A DNA stretch of 64,000 nt, taken from the NCBI RefSeq assembly GCF_001077815.2, contig NZ_CP011310.1:1922001-1986000 (forward strand), in the 5' to 3' direction. Below are positions 27,177 to 35,864 of this stretch, piece after piece. The stretch comes from Aurantiacibacter atlanticus. GTDB taxonomy: Bacteria > Pseudomonadota > Alphaproteobacteria > Sphingomonadales > Sphingomonadaceae. The position numbers and the translations under genes are program-made. Under the pieces are notes generated by a model that was not told the origin of the DNA, ran no database searches, and saw only the letters and a list, made by a program, of their open reading frames with translations. The stretch's first letter is position 1. Each line of letters opens with the position of its first letter.

Positions 27177-27264
27177 AACTCGGCTCGGTAATGGCAGGTC
27201 ATTTCGACAAGGCGCACGCATTCATTGTGGCGCCAGCTTAATTCGCCATGCTAGGGCAACACCC

Positions 27265-29805
27265 ATGAATGACGATCTTCCCGGTGAGGCCGAGAGCGGC
27301 CAAGGTATTACCCGGCGCATTTCGCGCGGGGGGCAGGGTGCTTGGGCCGAAATAAAGCAAGCCTGGGAAGCCCGGCGCTGGTTCCGTCTTCTGTTTTATG
27401 CACTGGGTGGCGGGTTATTGCTGGCCATTACCGCATGGTTCTGGCTGGCAAGCGATTTGCCCGGCGCTGAAACGTTGCTTGATTACGAGCCAAATCTGCC
27501 ATCCGTCGTGCGTGGGATAGATGGGGAAATTGTTCATCGGTATGAACGCGAACGCCGTGTCGAGCTGCAATATCGTGATCTGCCCGCGCAATTGCTCAAT
27601 GCTTATATCTCGGCAGAAGACGAAACGTTCTGGAGCCACAATGGCATCGATGCTGGTGGTTTCTTCAACGCGGTAATCGATTACGTGTCCAAGCTGGGTT
27701 CTGATGAACGCGCGGTGGGCGGCTCGACGATAACCCAGCAGGTCGCCAAGAACATTCTTGTCGGCAATGAATATTCGGTCACCCGCAAGCTGAAGGAAAT
27801 GATCCTGGCGACGCGGATCGAAGGCGTTCTGGAAAAAGAAGAGATCATTACGCTCTATCTCAATGAAATCCCTCTTGGCCGCCGCAGCTTTGGTGTGCAG
27901 GCCGCCGCGCGCGCCTATTTCGACAAGGATGTCGATGAGCTGGCGCTGCATGAAATGGCTTATCTCGCCATTCTTCCACGCGCACCGGAAGAATACAGCC
28001 GTTCCGCCAATTTCGAAATTGCCCGCCAGCGCCGTAATCTCGTCCTCAGCCAGATGGAGGATAATGGGTATATCACCAATGGGCAGATGACTGCAGCGCA
28101 GGCATTGCCGCTGGGTGTGATCGACGGGCAGCGCCGGGTGCGTTCTGCCGATGCCGGTTATTTCCTCGAAGAGGTCCGTCGTGAATTGATGGAGAAATAC
28201 GGGGAGGAGGCTGAGGATGGACGCAATAGCGTATATGCTGGCGGCCTTTGGGTGCGCACATCGCTCGATATTGAATTGCAGGATGCGGCGCGCAACTCCC
28301 TGCGGACAGCCATGATGCGCTATCACGGCAATAGGGGCTGGACCGGGCCATTGGCCACGATCAATCCTGACAATGGCGATCTGACCAATCAGCTGCGCAG
28401 TTCCTATCTTTCAGTCCGCTACGATGATTGGCGTATCGCCGTGGTGACACAGCGAAGTGGCGGATCGGCGACGATTGGCTTTGCGGATGGCACAGAAGGT
28501 CCGTTGACCTCCGCGCCTGATGCGCTGGCAGTCGGCCATGTCATTGCAGTATCGCCGCGCGGTGACGGCTGGCGAGTTCGCGCCGTGCCCGAAGTATCCG
28601 GCGGTTTTCTTGCAATGCAGCCTGAAACAGGGCGCGTTCTTGCCATGCAAGGAGGGTTCGACAGCCGCCTGAGCGATTTTAATCGTGCAACGCAGGCCAA
28701 TCGTCAGCCTGGCTCCACCGTAAAGGCCTTGGTCTATGCGACCGGTCTCGACAATGGGATGACGCCGGCCACGATGATCCCGGATCGACAATATTGTTAT
28801 TATCAGGGCAGCAATCTTGGTGAAAAATGCTTCACCAACTTCGGCGGCAGTCGCGGGGGCGGGGAATATCCAATGCGATATGGCCTCGAGCAATCGAAGA
28901 ATCTGATGACAGTCCATATTGCAATGGATTCTGGCATGGAAAATGTCATCGACACTTTCCGCAAAGCCGGATTGGAACCTGAAGAAATAGAGTATCAGCC
29001 CTATCCCGCATATTCGCTTGGATCAGGGGAAACGACGGTGGAGCGGATCACCGGCGCTTATGCCATGCTGGCAAATCATGGCCGCCGTAATGAACCCACC
29101 GTGATTGATTTCGTGCAGGACCGCGATGGCAAGGTCATCTGGCGCGCGGACCAGCGTGAGTGCACGGGCTGCAACATGGAACAATGGGATGGCAGCGCCA
29201 TGCCGCGCTTCGGTCGAACCGGACGGCAGGTGATGGACGCGCGAACAGCTTTTCAGACGGTGCACATGCTTACCGGCACAGTGCAGCGCGGCACTGCCAC
29301 ACGTTTGCGCGATCTCGATATCCCGATGTTTGGCAAGACCGGCACCAGTTCCGGCCCGACCAACGCGTGGTTCGTCGGCGGATCACCCGATATCGTGGCG
29401 GGGACCTATCTGGGCTTTGATACACCGCGCAATATGGGCGGGTGGATTCAGGGCGGCAACACCGCGGTTCCGATCTTCAAGCAATTCGTGACCGAGACAC
29501 CAGATCACTGGAGCGGGCGACCATTTTCAGCGCCTGCGGGCGTGCGCATGGTCCGCATAAACAGGCGCTCCGGAAGTCGTGTGTTTGGCGGTTGGCCTAC
29601 GGGAGAGCCAACTGCGGACGTGATCTGGGAGGCGTTCAAGCCCGATACTGAACCTCGCCGTACCCAGCGCCAGGATGAAATCGACGCGATGCGTCAGTTG
29701 ATCCTCACACAGCTCCGGCGGCGGGAACGTGGTCCCTCGGCAGGGGCGACGGATGCTTCGGAAGAGCCTGCTGACTTTGCCGCGGAGCAGGGCGGAATTT
29801 ACTGA
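27265..29805 (+). CDS. mrcA: Penicillin-binding protein 1A (bifunctional transglycosylase/transpeptidase)
   Basis: An 846-residue class A PBP. There is a short cytoplasmic N-terminus and a membrane anchor (about residues 44-64). The GT51 glycosyltransferase domain has EDETFWSHNGID (Glu118) and GGSTITQQVAKN. An OB-like linker follows, then the transpeptidase with PGSTVK (Ser484), the SKN motif in LEQSKNLMT and the KTG motif in FGKTGTSSGPTN. It polymerises and crosslinks peptidoglycan in the periplasm. The ATG at 27265 was chosen over an in-frame codon at 27151, which would overlap the amidase. The extra C-terminal Arg/Glu-rich end is disordered. Confidence 0.95.
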   Translation: MNDDLPGEAESGQGITRRISRGGQGAWAEIKQAWEARRWFRLLFYALGGGLLLAITAWFWLASDLPGAETLLDYEPNLPSVVRGIDGEIVHRYERERRVELQYRDLPAQLLNAYISAEDETFWSHNGIDAGGFFNAVIDYVSKLGSDERAVGGSTITQQVAKNILVGNEYSVTRKLKEMILATRIEGVLEKEEIITLYLNEIPLGRRSFGVQAAARAYFDKDVDELALHEMAYLAILPRAPEEYSRSANFEIARQRRNLVLSQMEDNGYITNGQMTAAQALPLGVIDGQRRVRSADAGYFLEEVRRELMEKYGEEAEDGRNSVYAGGLWVRTSLDIELQDAARNSLRTAMMRYHGNRGWTGPLATINPDNGDLTNQLRSSYLSVRYDDWRIAVVTQRSGGSATIGFADGTEGPLTSAPDALAVGHVIAVSPRGDGWRVRAVPEVSGGFLAMQPETGRVLAMQGGFDSRLSDFNRATQANRQPGSTVKALVYATGLDNGMTPATMIPDRQYCYYQGSNLGEKCFTNFGGSRGGGEYPMRYGLEQSKNLMTVHIAMDSGMENVIDTFRKAGLEPEEIEYQPYPAYSLGSGETTVERITGAYAMLANHGRRNEPTVIDFVQDRDGKVIWRADQRECTGCNMEQWDGSAMPRFGRTGRQVMDARTAFQTVHMLTGTVQRGTATRLRDLDIPMFGKTGTSSGPTNAWFVGGSPDIVAGTYLGFDTPRNMGGWIQGGNTAVPIFKQFVTETPDHWSGRPFSAPAGVRMVRINRRSGSRVFGGWPTGEPTADVIWEAFKPDTEPRRTQRQDEIDAMRQLILTQLRRRERGPSAGATDASEEPADFAAEQGGIY

Positions 29806-29903
29806 TCTGCGCCCGCCAGTCGCCGCCTGCGGTTTCGCAGCCCCTTCCGCAAACCCGCGCGCTGCGCTAGGCGCGCCGCTCAAACCTATCGGAGAATATT
29901 ATC

Positions 29904-31031
29904 ATGCGTGCCGAAGGGCAGGCCCATATCGACCGGATCGAAGCTGCACTCGCGCTCGTCAAGAAGTCGCTCAACTGGGAACAGGCCCTGCGCCGCCTCG
30001 ACGAACTGGAGGCACGCGTGCAGGACCCTGACCTGTGGAATGACCCAAAGCAGGCGCAGGCGATCAGCCGCGAACACAAGCTGCTGAAGGATGCAGTGGA
30101 AACCGTGCAGGAAATTTCTGCCGAGATGACCGATGCCGTCGAATTCGTGGAAATGGGCGAAGCCGAAAATGACCAGAGCGTTATCGATGAAGGCCTGAGC
30201 ACGCTCAAGGGCCTCGCTAGCCGTGCAGACAGGGACAAGGTCAATGCGCTGCTTTCGGGAGAGGCAGATGGTTCCGACACCTATCTCCAGATAAACGCGG
30301 GCGCAGGGGGTACTGAAAGCCAGGACTGGGCTGAAATGCTGCTGCGCATGTATGCCCGCTGGGCTGAACGGCGTGGCTTCAAGGTCGAGACTGTGGAATA
30401 TCAGGCGGGCGAGCAGGCCGGCATCAAGTCAGCCACATTGCTGATCAAAGGTGAAAACGCATTTGGTTATGCCAAGACAGAAAGTGGCGTCCATCGCCTT
30501 GTGCGGATCAGCCCCTATGACAGCTCGGCCCGTCGTCACACATCATTCAGCAGCGTTTGGGTGTATCCGGTAATTGATGATGACATCAATATAGAGATCA
30601 ACGAGGGCGATCTGAAGATTGACACCTATCGGGCTAGCGGCGCTGGCGGACAGCACGTCAACACCACCGATTCGGCGGTGCGCATTACCCACCAACCGAC
30701 CGGAATTGTGGTTGCCAGCCAGAATGATCGGAGCCAGCACAAAAACCGCGCAACAGCGATGAACATGCTCAAGGCGCGGTTGTTCGAGCGCGAGATGGCA
30801 GAACGTGAAGCTGTGGCGGCAGGCGAATATCAGGAAAAGACGGAAATCGGGTGGGGCCACCAAATCCGCAGCTATGTCCTCCAGCCATATCAGATGGTGA
30901 AGGATCTGCGCACCGGCGTGACAAGCCCGACGCCTGACGATGTGCTTGATGGGGAGCTTGACGATTTCATCGCTGCTGCGCTCGCCCAGCGCGTCACCGG
31001 AGAAAAAGTCGATGTGGAGGACGTGGAGTAG
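29904..31031 (+). CDS. prfB: Peptide chain release factor 2
   Basis: A 375-residue class I release factor. The catalytic GGQ is in SGAGGQHVNTTDS near residue 250, and the stop-codon-reading region carries SPYDSSARRHTSF, with Tyr where E. coli RF2 has SPF. RF2 reads UAA and UGA. The frame is continuous, so the programmed +1 frameshift found in E. coli prfB is absent. ATG 29904 has GGAG 9 bases upstream. The 98-base gap from PBP1A contains a small stem (CTGCG/CGCAG, about 29830) without a T-run, so a terminator there is doubtful. Confidence 0.95.
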   Translation: MRAEGQAHIDRIEAALALVKKSLNWEQALRRLDELEARVQDPDLWNDPKQAQAISREHKLLKDAVETVQEISAEMTDAVEFVEMGEAENDQSVIDEGLSTLKGLASRADRDKVNALLSGEADGSDTYLQINAGAGGTESQDWAEMLLRMYARWAERRGFKVETVEYQAGEQAGIKSATLLIKGENAFGYAKTESGVHRLVRISPYDSSARRHTSFSSVWVYPVIDDDINIEINEGDLKIDTYRASGAGGQHVNTTDSAVRITHQPTGIVVASQNDRSQHKNRATAMNMLKARLFEREMAEREAVAAGEYQEKTEIGWGHQIRSYVLQPYQMVKDLRTGVTSPTPDDVLDGELDDFIAAALAQRVTGEKVDVEDVE

Positions 31032-31086
31032 GGCCGCGGTACTGCTTCCAGAGCTTTTGCCTTCCGCTTTGCCCTTCGTTAGACGC

Positions 31087-31887
31087 ATGACCATGCAGAA
31101 AAGTGGTTTCATCCGGATCCTGGCGGGCGCACTTATGTGCATGGCCGTGTCCGCCTGCGATGTATCCGAAGATGATCGGCTTCCGACTTCGCGCGATTTT
31201 CCACGCCCCTATCGCCCGGTTTCGGCCACGGGCTCCAACGCCTTTTCTACCGAGCAGATACGCGATGATCGCCGCGAAGCTGAGACGGTCATGGACCTTG
31301 CCGCAATTACCGATGGCATGACCGTTGCCGATATCGGCGCGGGCGAGGGGTATTACACCGTCCGCCTTGCGGCCCGTGTTGGCCCCGAAGGACGCGTTCT
31401 GGCGCAGGATATCGACAATAGCGTGCTTGCTCGCCTTGGCAGCCGCGTTGAACGTGACCGGTTGGACAATGTCTCCGTCATATTGGGAGATACAGACGAT
31501 CCTCGCCTTCCGTCAGGTAGTTTCGACCGCGTTTTCATGGTACATATGTATCACGAAATTACCGAGCCTTACGCATTCATCTGGCGGATGCGCCCGTCTT
31601 TGCGCGAAGGCGGGCAGGTTATTGTGGTCGATGTTGACCGTCCGGCGGACCAGCATGGTATCAATCCGCAGCTTCTGTTTTGCGAATTCGAAAGGGTCGG
31701 CTATCGGCTCGTCGAGTTCATACGCAACCCGCAGATTGCGGGCTATTACGCACAGTTCGAAGTGGCCGGCAAAAGGCCGGACCCACGCGATATAGAGCCC
31801 TGCGTTCAGCCGGGCGAAGATTTTAACGAGCTAACCATCAGCGATGATAGCTCTTCCGGGGAAGATAATGACGTTCAAGGGTCTTAA
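31087..31887 (+). CDS. Class I SAM-dependent methyltransferase domain protein with lipoprotein signal
   Basis: A 266-residue protein. The first 24 residues form a lipoprotein signal (basic start, hydrophobic core, lipobox VSAC with Cys24). The remainder has a class I methyltransferase core: motif I VADIGAGEGYY (about residues 80-90), the acidic end of beta 2 in VLAQDID, and HMYHEI further on. SAM is not expected outside the cytoplasm, so either the signal is not used, or the fold has another role. ATG 31087 or 31093 are both possible. The 3' end overlaps the next gene by 20 bases, so the two are coupled. Confidence 0.75.
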   Translation: MTMQKSGFIRILAGALMCMAVSACDVSEDDRLPTSRDFPRPYRPVSATGSNAFSTEQIRDDRREAETVMDLAAITDGMTVADIGAGEGYYTVRLAARVGPEGRVLAQDIDNSVLARLGSRVERDRLDNVSVILGDTDDPRLPSGSFDRVFMVHMYHEITEPYAFIWRMRPSLREGGQVIVVDVDRPADQHGINPQLLFCEFERVGYRLVEFIRNPQIAGYYAQFEVAGKRPDPRDIEPCVQPGEDFNELTISDDSSSGEDNDVQGS

Positions 31888-33274
31888 ACCCATCAATTAC
31901 GGTGGCCGTGAAGTCTGGCCGCTTATCGAAGGTGGCAAGGGTGTTTCGGCAACCAATCACGCCAGTTCCGGGGCCTGGGCGGCTGCTGGCGGCATCGGCA
32001 CTGTGAGCGCGGTCAATGCCGACAGTTATGATGCAGAAGGCAAGATTGTACCACAGGTCTATGACCAGCTGACACGCAAGGAACGGCACGAACAGCTGAT
32101 CCGCTATGCCATTGATGGCGCTTCGGAACAGGTGAAGCGCGCCCATGAAATATCCAATGGACAGGGCGCCATTAATATCAACGTGCTGTGGGAAATGGGC
32201 GGCGCGCAAGAAGTGCTGGAGGGCGTTCTTGAAGAAACGAGGGGTCTTGTCACCGGCGTAACCTGCGGAGCGGGCATGCCATACAAGCTGGCAGAGATCG
32301 CAGCGCGATATCAGGTGAATTACCTGCCGATTATCAGCTCTGCCCGCGCTTTTCGTGCATTGTGGAAGCGCAGCTATCACAAGGTTTCGGATTTGATGGC
32401 GGCAGTGGTCTATGAAGATCCGTGGCTGGCGGGCGGGCATAACGGCCTGTCCAATGCAGAAGATCCGCTGAAGCCGGAAGATCCCTTTCCGCGCGTTGCT
32501 GCCTTGCGTGATACCATGCGCAAGGAAGGTATTTCGGACGAAGTGCCGATCGTGATGGCAGGCGGTGTCTGGTTCCTGCGCGAATGGGAAAACTGGATCG
32601 ACAATCCTGAACTGGGTCAGATTGCTTTCCAGTTCGGCACCCGCCCGCTGCTGACAGAGGAAAGTCCGATCCCGCAAGGCTGGAAGGATTTGCTGCGCAC
32701 ACTTGAAGAAGGCGATGTGCTGCTTCACAAGTTCAGCCCCACCGGCTTTTATTCGAGCGCGGTCAAAAACCCCTTCCTGTGGGATTTGATCCATCGTTCG
32801 GAACGGCAGATACCGTACAGCAAGGTGTCCGCTGGCGAACACACCGTGCAGCTTGATGTTGGCGTGAAGGGCAAGAATTTCTGGGTGACGCCCAAGGATC
32901 TGGAACGCGCACGAAACTGGGCTGCCGAAGGCCATACGGACGCGCTGAAAACGCCCGACGATACGGTCATTTTCGTTGCGCCGGACAAGCGTGCCGAAAT
33001 CCGCAAGGATCAGGCCGACTGTATGGGTTGCCTATCACATTGCGGCTTCTCATCATGGAAGGATCACGATGATTTCACCACGGGCCGGCTTGCCGATCCA
33101 CGCAGCTTTTGCATCCAGAAGACCTTGCAGGATATCGCCCATGGCGGCGATGTGAACGAGAACCTCGCCTTTGCCGGCCATGCCGCTTATCGCTTCAAGA
33201 CCGACCCCTTCTATTCCAACAACTTTACGCCAAGCGTGAAGCAATTAGTCGACCGGATCCTGACCGGGGATTGA
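31868..33274 (+). CDS. Nitronate monooxygenase family protein
   Basis: A 468-residue FMN-dependent TIM-barrel enzyme of the nitronate monooxygenase (2-nitropropane dioxygenase) family. It contains SATNHASSGAWAAAGGIGTV near the N-terminus, VTCGAGMPYKL in the middle and VMAGGVWFLREW for phosphate binding. It is about 100 residues longer than common members. The extra C-terminus has a cysteine group, DCMGCLSHCGFS, and another Cys in RSFCIQK, which could bind metal or an Fe-S cluster. True substrate unknown. ATG 31868 is preceded by GGGGAAG and lies within the preceding methyltransferase gene. Confidence 0.85.
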   Translation: MTFKGLKPINYGGREVWPLIEGGKGVSATNHASSGAWAAAGGIGTVSAVNADSYDAEGKIVPQVYDQLTRKERHEQLIRYAIDGASEQVKRAHEISNGQGAININVLWEMGGAQEVLEGVLEETRGLVTGVTCGAGMPYKLAEIAARYQVNYLPIISSARAFRALWKRSYHKVSDLMAAVVYEDPWLAGGHNGLSNAEDPLKPEDPFPRVAALRDTMRKEGISDEVPIVMAGGVWFLREWENWIDNPELGQIAFQFGTRPLLTEESPIPQGWKDLLRTLEEGDVLLHKFSPTGFYSSAVKNPFLWDLIHRSERQIPYSKVSAGEHTVQLDVGVKGKNFWVTPKDLERARNWAAEGHTDALKTPDDTVIFVAPDKRAEIRKDQADCMGCLSHCGFSSWKDHDDFTTGRLADPRSFCIQKTLQDIAHGGDVNENLAFAGHAAYRFKTDPFYSNNFTPSVKQLVDRILTGD

Positions 33275-33275
33275 T

Positions 33276-33428
33276 TTGATCGAAAACGCCACTCCGCCAC
33301 CCTTACGCAACCTGTTGGGTGAAGTGCTGGCGTTTCCGCGAATATTGTTGAACCCGCTGCGCTTCCCGCGCGGCGGGGCGTAAATCGGTGATGGGCGCGC
33401 AGTAATCATCATTCCCGGCCTGGAGACT
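33276..33428 (+). pseudogene. Probable remnant of an alpha/beta-hydrolase gene (N-terminal end only)
   Basis: Directly after the monooxygenase stop, a TTG-started frame encodes 35 residues rich in Leu and Pro (LRNLLGEVLAFPRILLNPL) and stops at TAA 33381-33383. The same frame resumes after the stop with GDGRAVIIIPGLETL. This order resembles the start of a family of proteobacterial hydrolases, which has a Leu-rich helix, then GDGxPVLVxPG. The frame then runs into the 3' end of amt on the other strand, so the body of the gene is gone. It could also be chance coding-like sequence. Confidence 0.4.
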
Positions 33429-34739
33429 CTAGTCGATTTGCCAGCTACGCTCACCATGGCTGGCTATATCGAGGCCCTGCAGTTCATCATCCTCATTCAC
33501 CCGCATCGGGATAAAGAGGCTTACGCCAACCGCGATCACAGCCGTAACCACTGCACTGAAAACGGCAGTGACAGCAATGCCTATTGCCTGCACGCCGACC
33601 ATGCCTCCAATGCCGATGCCATCAGCAAAGCCGGTGCCGCCAAATTCTGGCGCCATGAATATGCCGAGCAATAACGAACCCAGAATGCCGCCCACGCCGT
33701 GAACTGCAAAGACATTGAGTGAATCGTCAATTTTCATGCGGCGCTTTATCAGCGTGATCATCCAGTAGCAGCCGGCAGCACCTGCGACGCCCAGCATGAT
33801 TGCCGCACCCGGCGCGATGAAGCCTGCTGCCGGGGTAATCGTGACAAGACCCGCTATGGCGCCCGTGGCAAATCCCGCAGTGGATGGCTTGCCGACAACA
33901 ATCTTCTCGATCATCAGCCACACCAGCGCAGCGCTTGCTGCTGCGACATGCGTATTGATTATCGCGGTGGAGGCATCGTCCGTTGCGGTCAGCGCGCTGC
34001 CGCCATTGAAGCCGAACCATCCTACCCATAAAAGCATTGCACCCAACAAGGACATGCCCGGCGCATGGGGCAGAAGGGCAGGGCCGGGAAAGCCTTGGCG
34101 CTTACCCAGAAGCAGGGCGATAACCAGCGCCGAAACGCCAGCTGTGCAATGAACGACAAGGCCGCCCGCAAAATCGGTGACGCCCAGCTGGCCCAACCAA
34201 CCGCCGCCCCAGATCCAATGTGCCACCGGCGCATAGACCAGCAGCCCCCATAAACCGGTGAAGACGAGCACCCAGCCAAACCGTGCGCGGCCAACCCATG
34301 CGCCGACCATGAATGCGGGCGTGATCGCGGCAAATGTCATATGGAACAATGCAAATGTGCTCTCGGGCAGCGCCATGCCTTCGCGCAGTATCGTCAAGTT
34401 GATCAGCATCCATTTTGCACCATTGCCGATAAAACCGCCAACACTGTCCCCGAAGGCGAGCGTGTAGCCGACCATGATCCACAGAACCGAAGCAAGGCCC
34501 GCAACCGCGCCTATTTGCAACAAGACCGAGAGGAAGTTTTTTGCGCGCACCAGCCCGCCATAAAATAGACCGAGACCTGGGAAGCCCATCAGCAATATCA
34601 GTGCGCTCGCAGTGACGACCCAGGCCGTGTCGCCAGTGTCATTGCGTGCAATATTGGTCATGCTTGCGGCGAACAGGGAATGCGGGAGGCTTGCTCCGGC
34701 GACGATAACGGTCAGTGATAAGCCGGCTTTGCGTAACAT
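33429..34739 (-). CDS. amt: Ammonium transporter (Amt/MEP/Rh family)
   Basis: A 436-residue membrane channel for ammonium. It has an N-terminal leader-like hydrophobic segment ending in FAAS, then 11 membrane helices. The conserved GLGLFYGGLVRAKN segment, HCTAGVSAL (first pore His) and HGVGGILGS (second pore His) are present. No glnK/glnB gene lies next to it, although one usually accompanies amt. ATG 34739 follows GAGGGGG by 7 bases. Confidence 0.95.
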   Translation of the reverse strand: MLRKAGLSLTVIVAGASLPHSLFAASMTNIARNDTGDTAWVVTASALILLMGFPGLGLFYGGLVRAKNFLSVLLQIGAVAGLASVLWIMVGYTLAFGDSVGGFIGNGAKWMLINLTILREGMALPESTFALFHMTFAAITPAFMVGAWVGRARFGWVLVFTGLWGLLVYAPVAHWIWGGGWLGQLGVTDFAGGLVVHCTAGVSALVIALLLGKRQGFPGPALLPHAPGMSLLGAMLLWVGWFGFNGGSALTATDDASTAIINTHVAAASAALVWLMIEKIVVGKPSTAGFATGAIAGLVTITPAAGFIAPGAAIMLGVAGAAGCYWMITLIKRRMKIDDSLNVFAVHGVGGILGSLLLGIFMAPEFGGTGFADGIGIGGMVGVQAIGIAVTAVFSAVVTAVIAVGVSLFIPMRVNEDDELQGLDIASHGERSWQID

Positions 34740-34865
34740 CAATGTGCCCCCTCTGGCCCCCTTGCGGTGGGGTTGCGTCCCCCGTAGTGGCGGGAAACTC
34801 TCGTGGGGGCAAGACGGGCAAAGCCTGTTGCGGCGAATCCATCACCGGTCCTAAGACAGCATGCT

Positions 34866-35360
34866 ATGTCGCGACTTCTCACCCTTGTCCTGTCTTTTTT
34901 TTGCGGAATTGCCACGCTTGCCATGTCTACGCCTGCGAGGGCGCAGGATGTGGATCTGCCCTATTGGGCAAGCATCTCTGCCGATCAGGCAAATATGCGG
35001 GCAGGGGCAAGCGAACGCTATCCGATAAAGTGGGTGTATGAGAGGCGCGGTTTGCCTGTGAAAGTGCTCCGGTCTTATCAGGGCTGGCGCATGGTTCGGG
35101 AGCCGGATGGCACCGAAGGGTGGATATTCAGTAGCCTGCTCAGCCGGCAACGCACCGCGATTGTCATCGGAGAAGATCTCGCCACCATGCATGAAAGCGG
35201 CTCTGAAAGCGCGCCGATGCGCTGGACTTTGGAACCGGGCGTCGTCGGGGTCTTGGGGGAATGCATCGAAAGCTGGTGCGAATTCAGTGTCGAACGGATG
35301 GCTGGTTGGCATCGTGGCTGGGTGGCGCAAGACAGGCTATGGGGCGCGGGCGAACCCTAG
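34866..35360 (+). CDS. Exported SH3-domain protein
   Basis: A 164-residue protein with a signal peptide (residues 1-26, cut after ARA) and two bacterial SH3-like repeats: one around SADQANMRAGASERYPIKWVY and a second covering the C-terminal half, ending WHRGWVAQDRLWG. Such domains usually bind peptidoglycan or act as periplasmic adaptors. ATG 34866 was chosen because it starts the signal peptide. It is a single gene, divergent from amt, and ended by a strong terminator. Confidence 0.85.
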   Translation: MSRLLTLVLSFFCGIATLAMSTPARAQDVDLPYWASISADQANMRAGASERYPIKWVYERRGLPVKVLRSYQGWRMVREPDGTEGWIFSSLLSRQRTAIVIGEDLATMHESGSESAPMRWTLEPGVVGVLGECIESWCEFSVERMAGWHRGWVAQDRLWGAGEP

Positions 35361-35376
35361 ATCGCTGCTCAGCACG

Positions 35377-35406
35377 AAAAAGGGCGACTCGCAGGCCGCC
35401 CTTTTT
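35377..35406. terminator. Bidirectional Rho-independent terminator
   Basis: A perfect 10-bp inverted repeat, AAAAAGGGCG at 35377-35386 and CGCCCTTTTT at 35397-35406, encloses a 10-base loop. The stem has a GC-rich core and A/T-runs on both sides, so it can end transcription from both directions. It lies between the convergent SH3-protein gene (ends 35360) and lipoprotein gene (ends 35425). Confidence 0.92.
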
Positions 35407-35424
35407 ATACGATATGAATTGAGA

Positions 35425-35802
35425 TCAGCTGGATTTGTTCATGATGAAAGTCTCGCCATCCGGGCCTGTTGATTCGACAGTGCCATCTGCCTGGATTTCG
35501 CCCATCTCATAACATTCCGGAGCAGTTTCGCCTTCGACGTTGAAGCACAAGCCGTCGGCGCCATCGGTCCACGTGCCCACGCGGACGACTTCGCCATCCT
35601 GCGTGTCTTCAAAGGTACCGTCTGCTGCCAGTGTCGAGGCCCAGCTGCTGCCATCTTCACTCGTGCCCGAATAAGTGCCGGCATATTCGCTGACTGCCAA
35701 GGTCGGCGCTGTTTCAACTTCGGCTTCTACGGGCGTTTCAGCCTCGTTTCCGCCGCAGGCAGCCATGGTGAAAGCTGCGGCGATTGCGATGATCTTCTTC
35801 AT
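35425..35802 (-). CDS. Small putative lipoprotein
   Basis: A 125-residue protein with lipobox MAAC (Cys16), then a Glu/Ala/Pro-rich linker. A compact acidic domain follows with repeating short strands (GTYSGTSEDGSSW, GTWTDGADGLCFNVEG, TVESTGPDGETF) and two cysteines. It resembles small META/lipocalin-like or quality-control lipoproteins only loosely; no function is assigned. ATG 35802 is preceded by AGGACGACATC. The low pI differs from its neighbours. Confidence 0.8.
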   Translation of the reverse strand: MKKIIAIAAAFTMAACGGNEAETPVEAEVETAPTLAVSEYAGTYSGTSEDGSSWASTLAADGTFEDTQDGEVVRVGTWTDGADGLCFNVEGETAPECYEMGEIQADGTVESTGPDGETFIMNKSS

Positions 35803-35864
35803 GATGTCGTCCTGATTCTTGATGTGCACTGTTTGTCAAATGCTTGGGAAGCGTCTCGTGTTCC

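Noticed and set aside
27415-28326. A 303-codon open frame antisense to PBP1A
   Set aside because: Shadow of the glycosyltransferase domain coding sequence; no supporting signal.
29828-29842. Small stem CTGCG/CGCAG between PBP1A and prfB
   Set aside because: Only 5 bp and no T-run. Too weak to call a terminator.
29904-30010. Programmed +1 frameshift in prfB, as in E. coli
   Set aside because: The reading frame is continuous from the ATG, with no internal TGA near codon 26.
31838-32935. A 365-codon open frame antisense to the nitronate monooxygenase
   Set aside because: Opposite a confident gene; composition and lack of motifs indicate a shadow frame.
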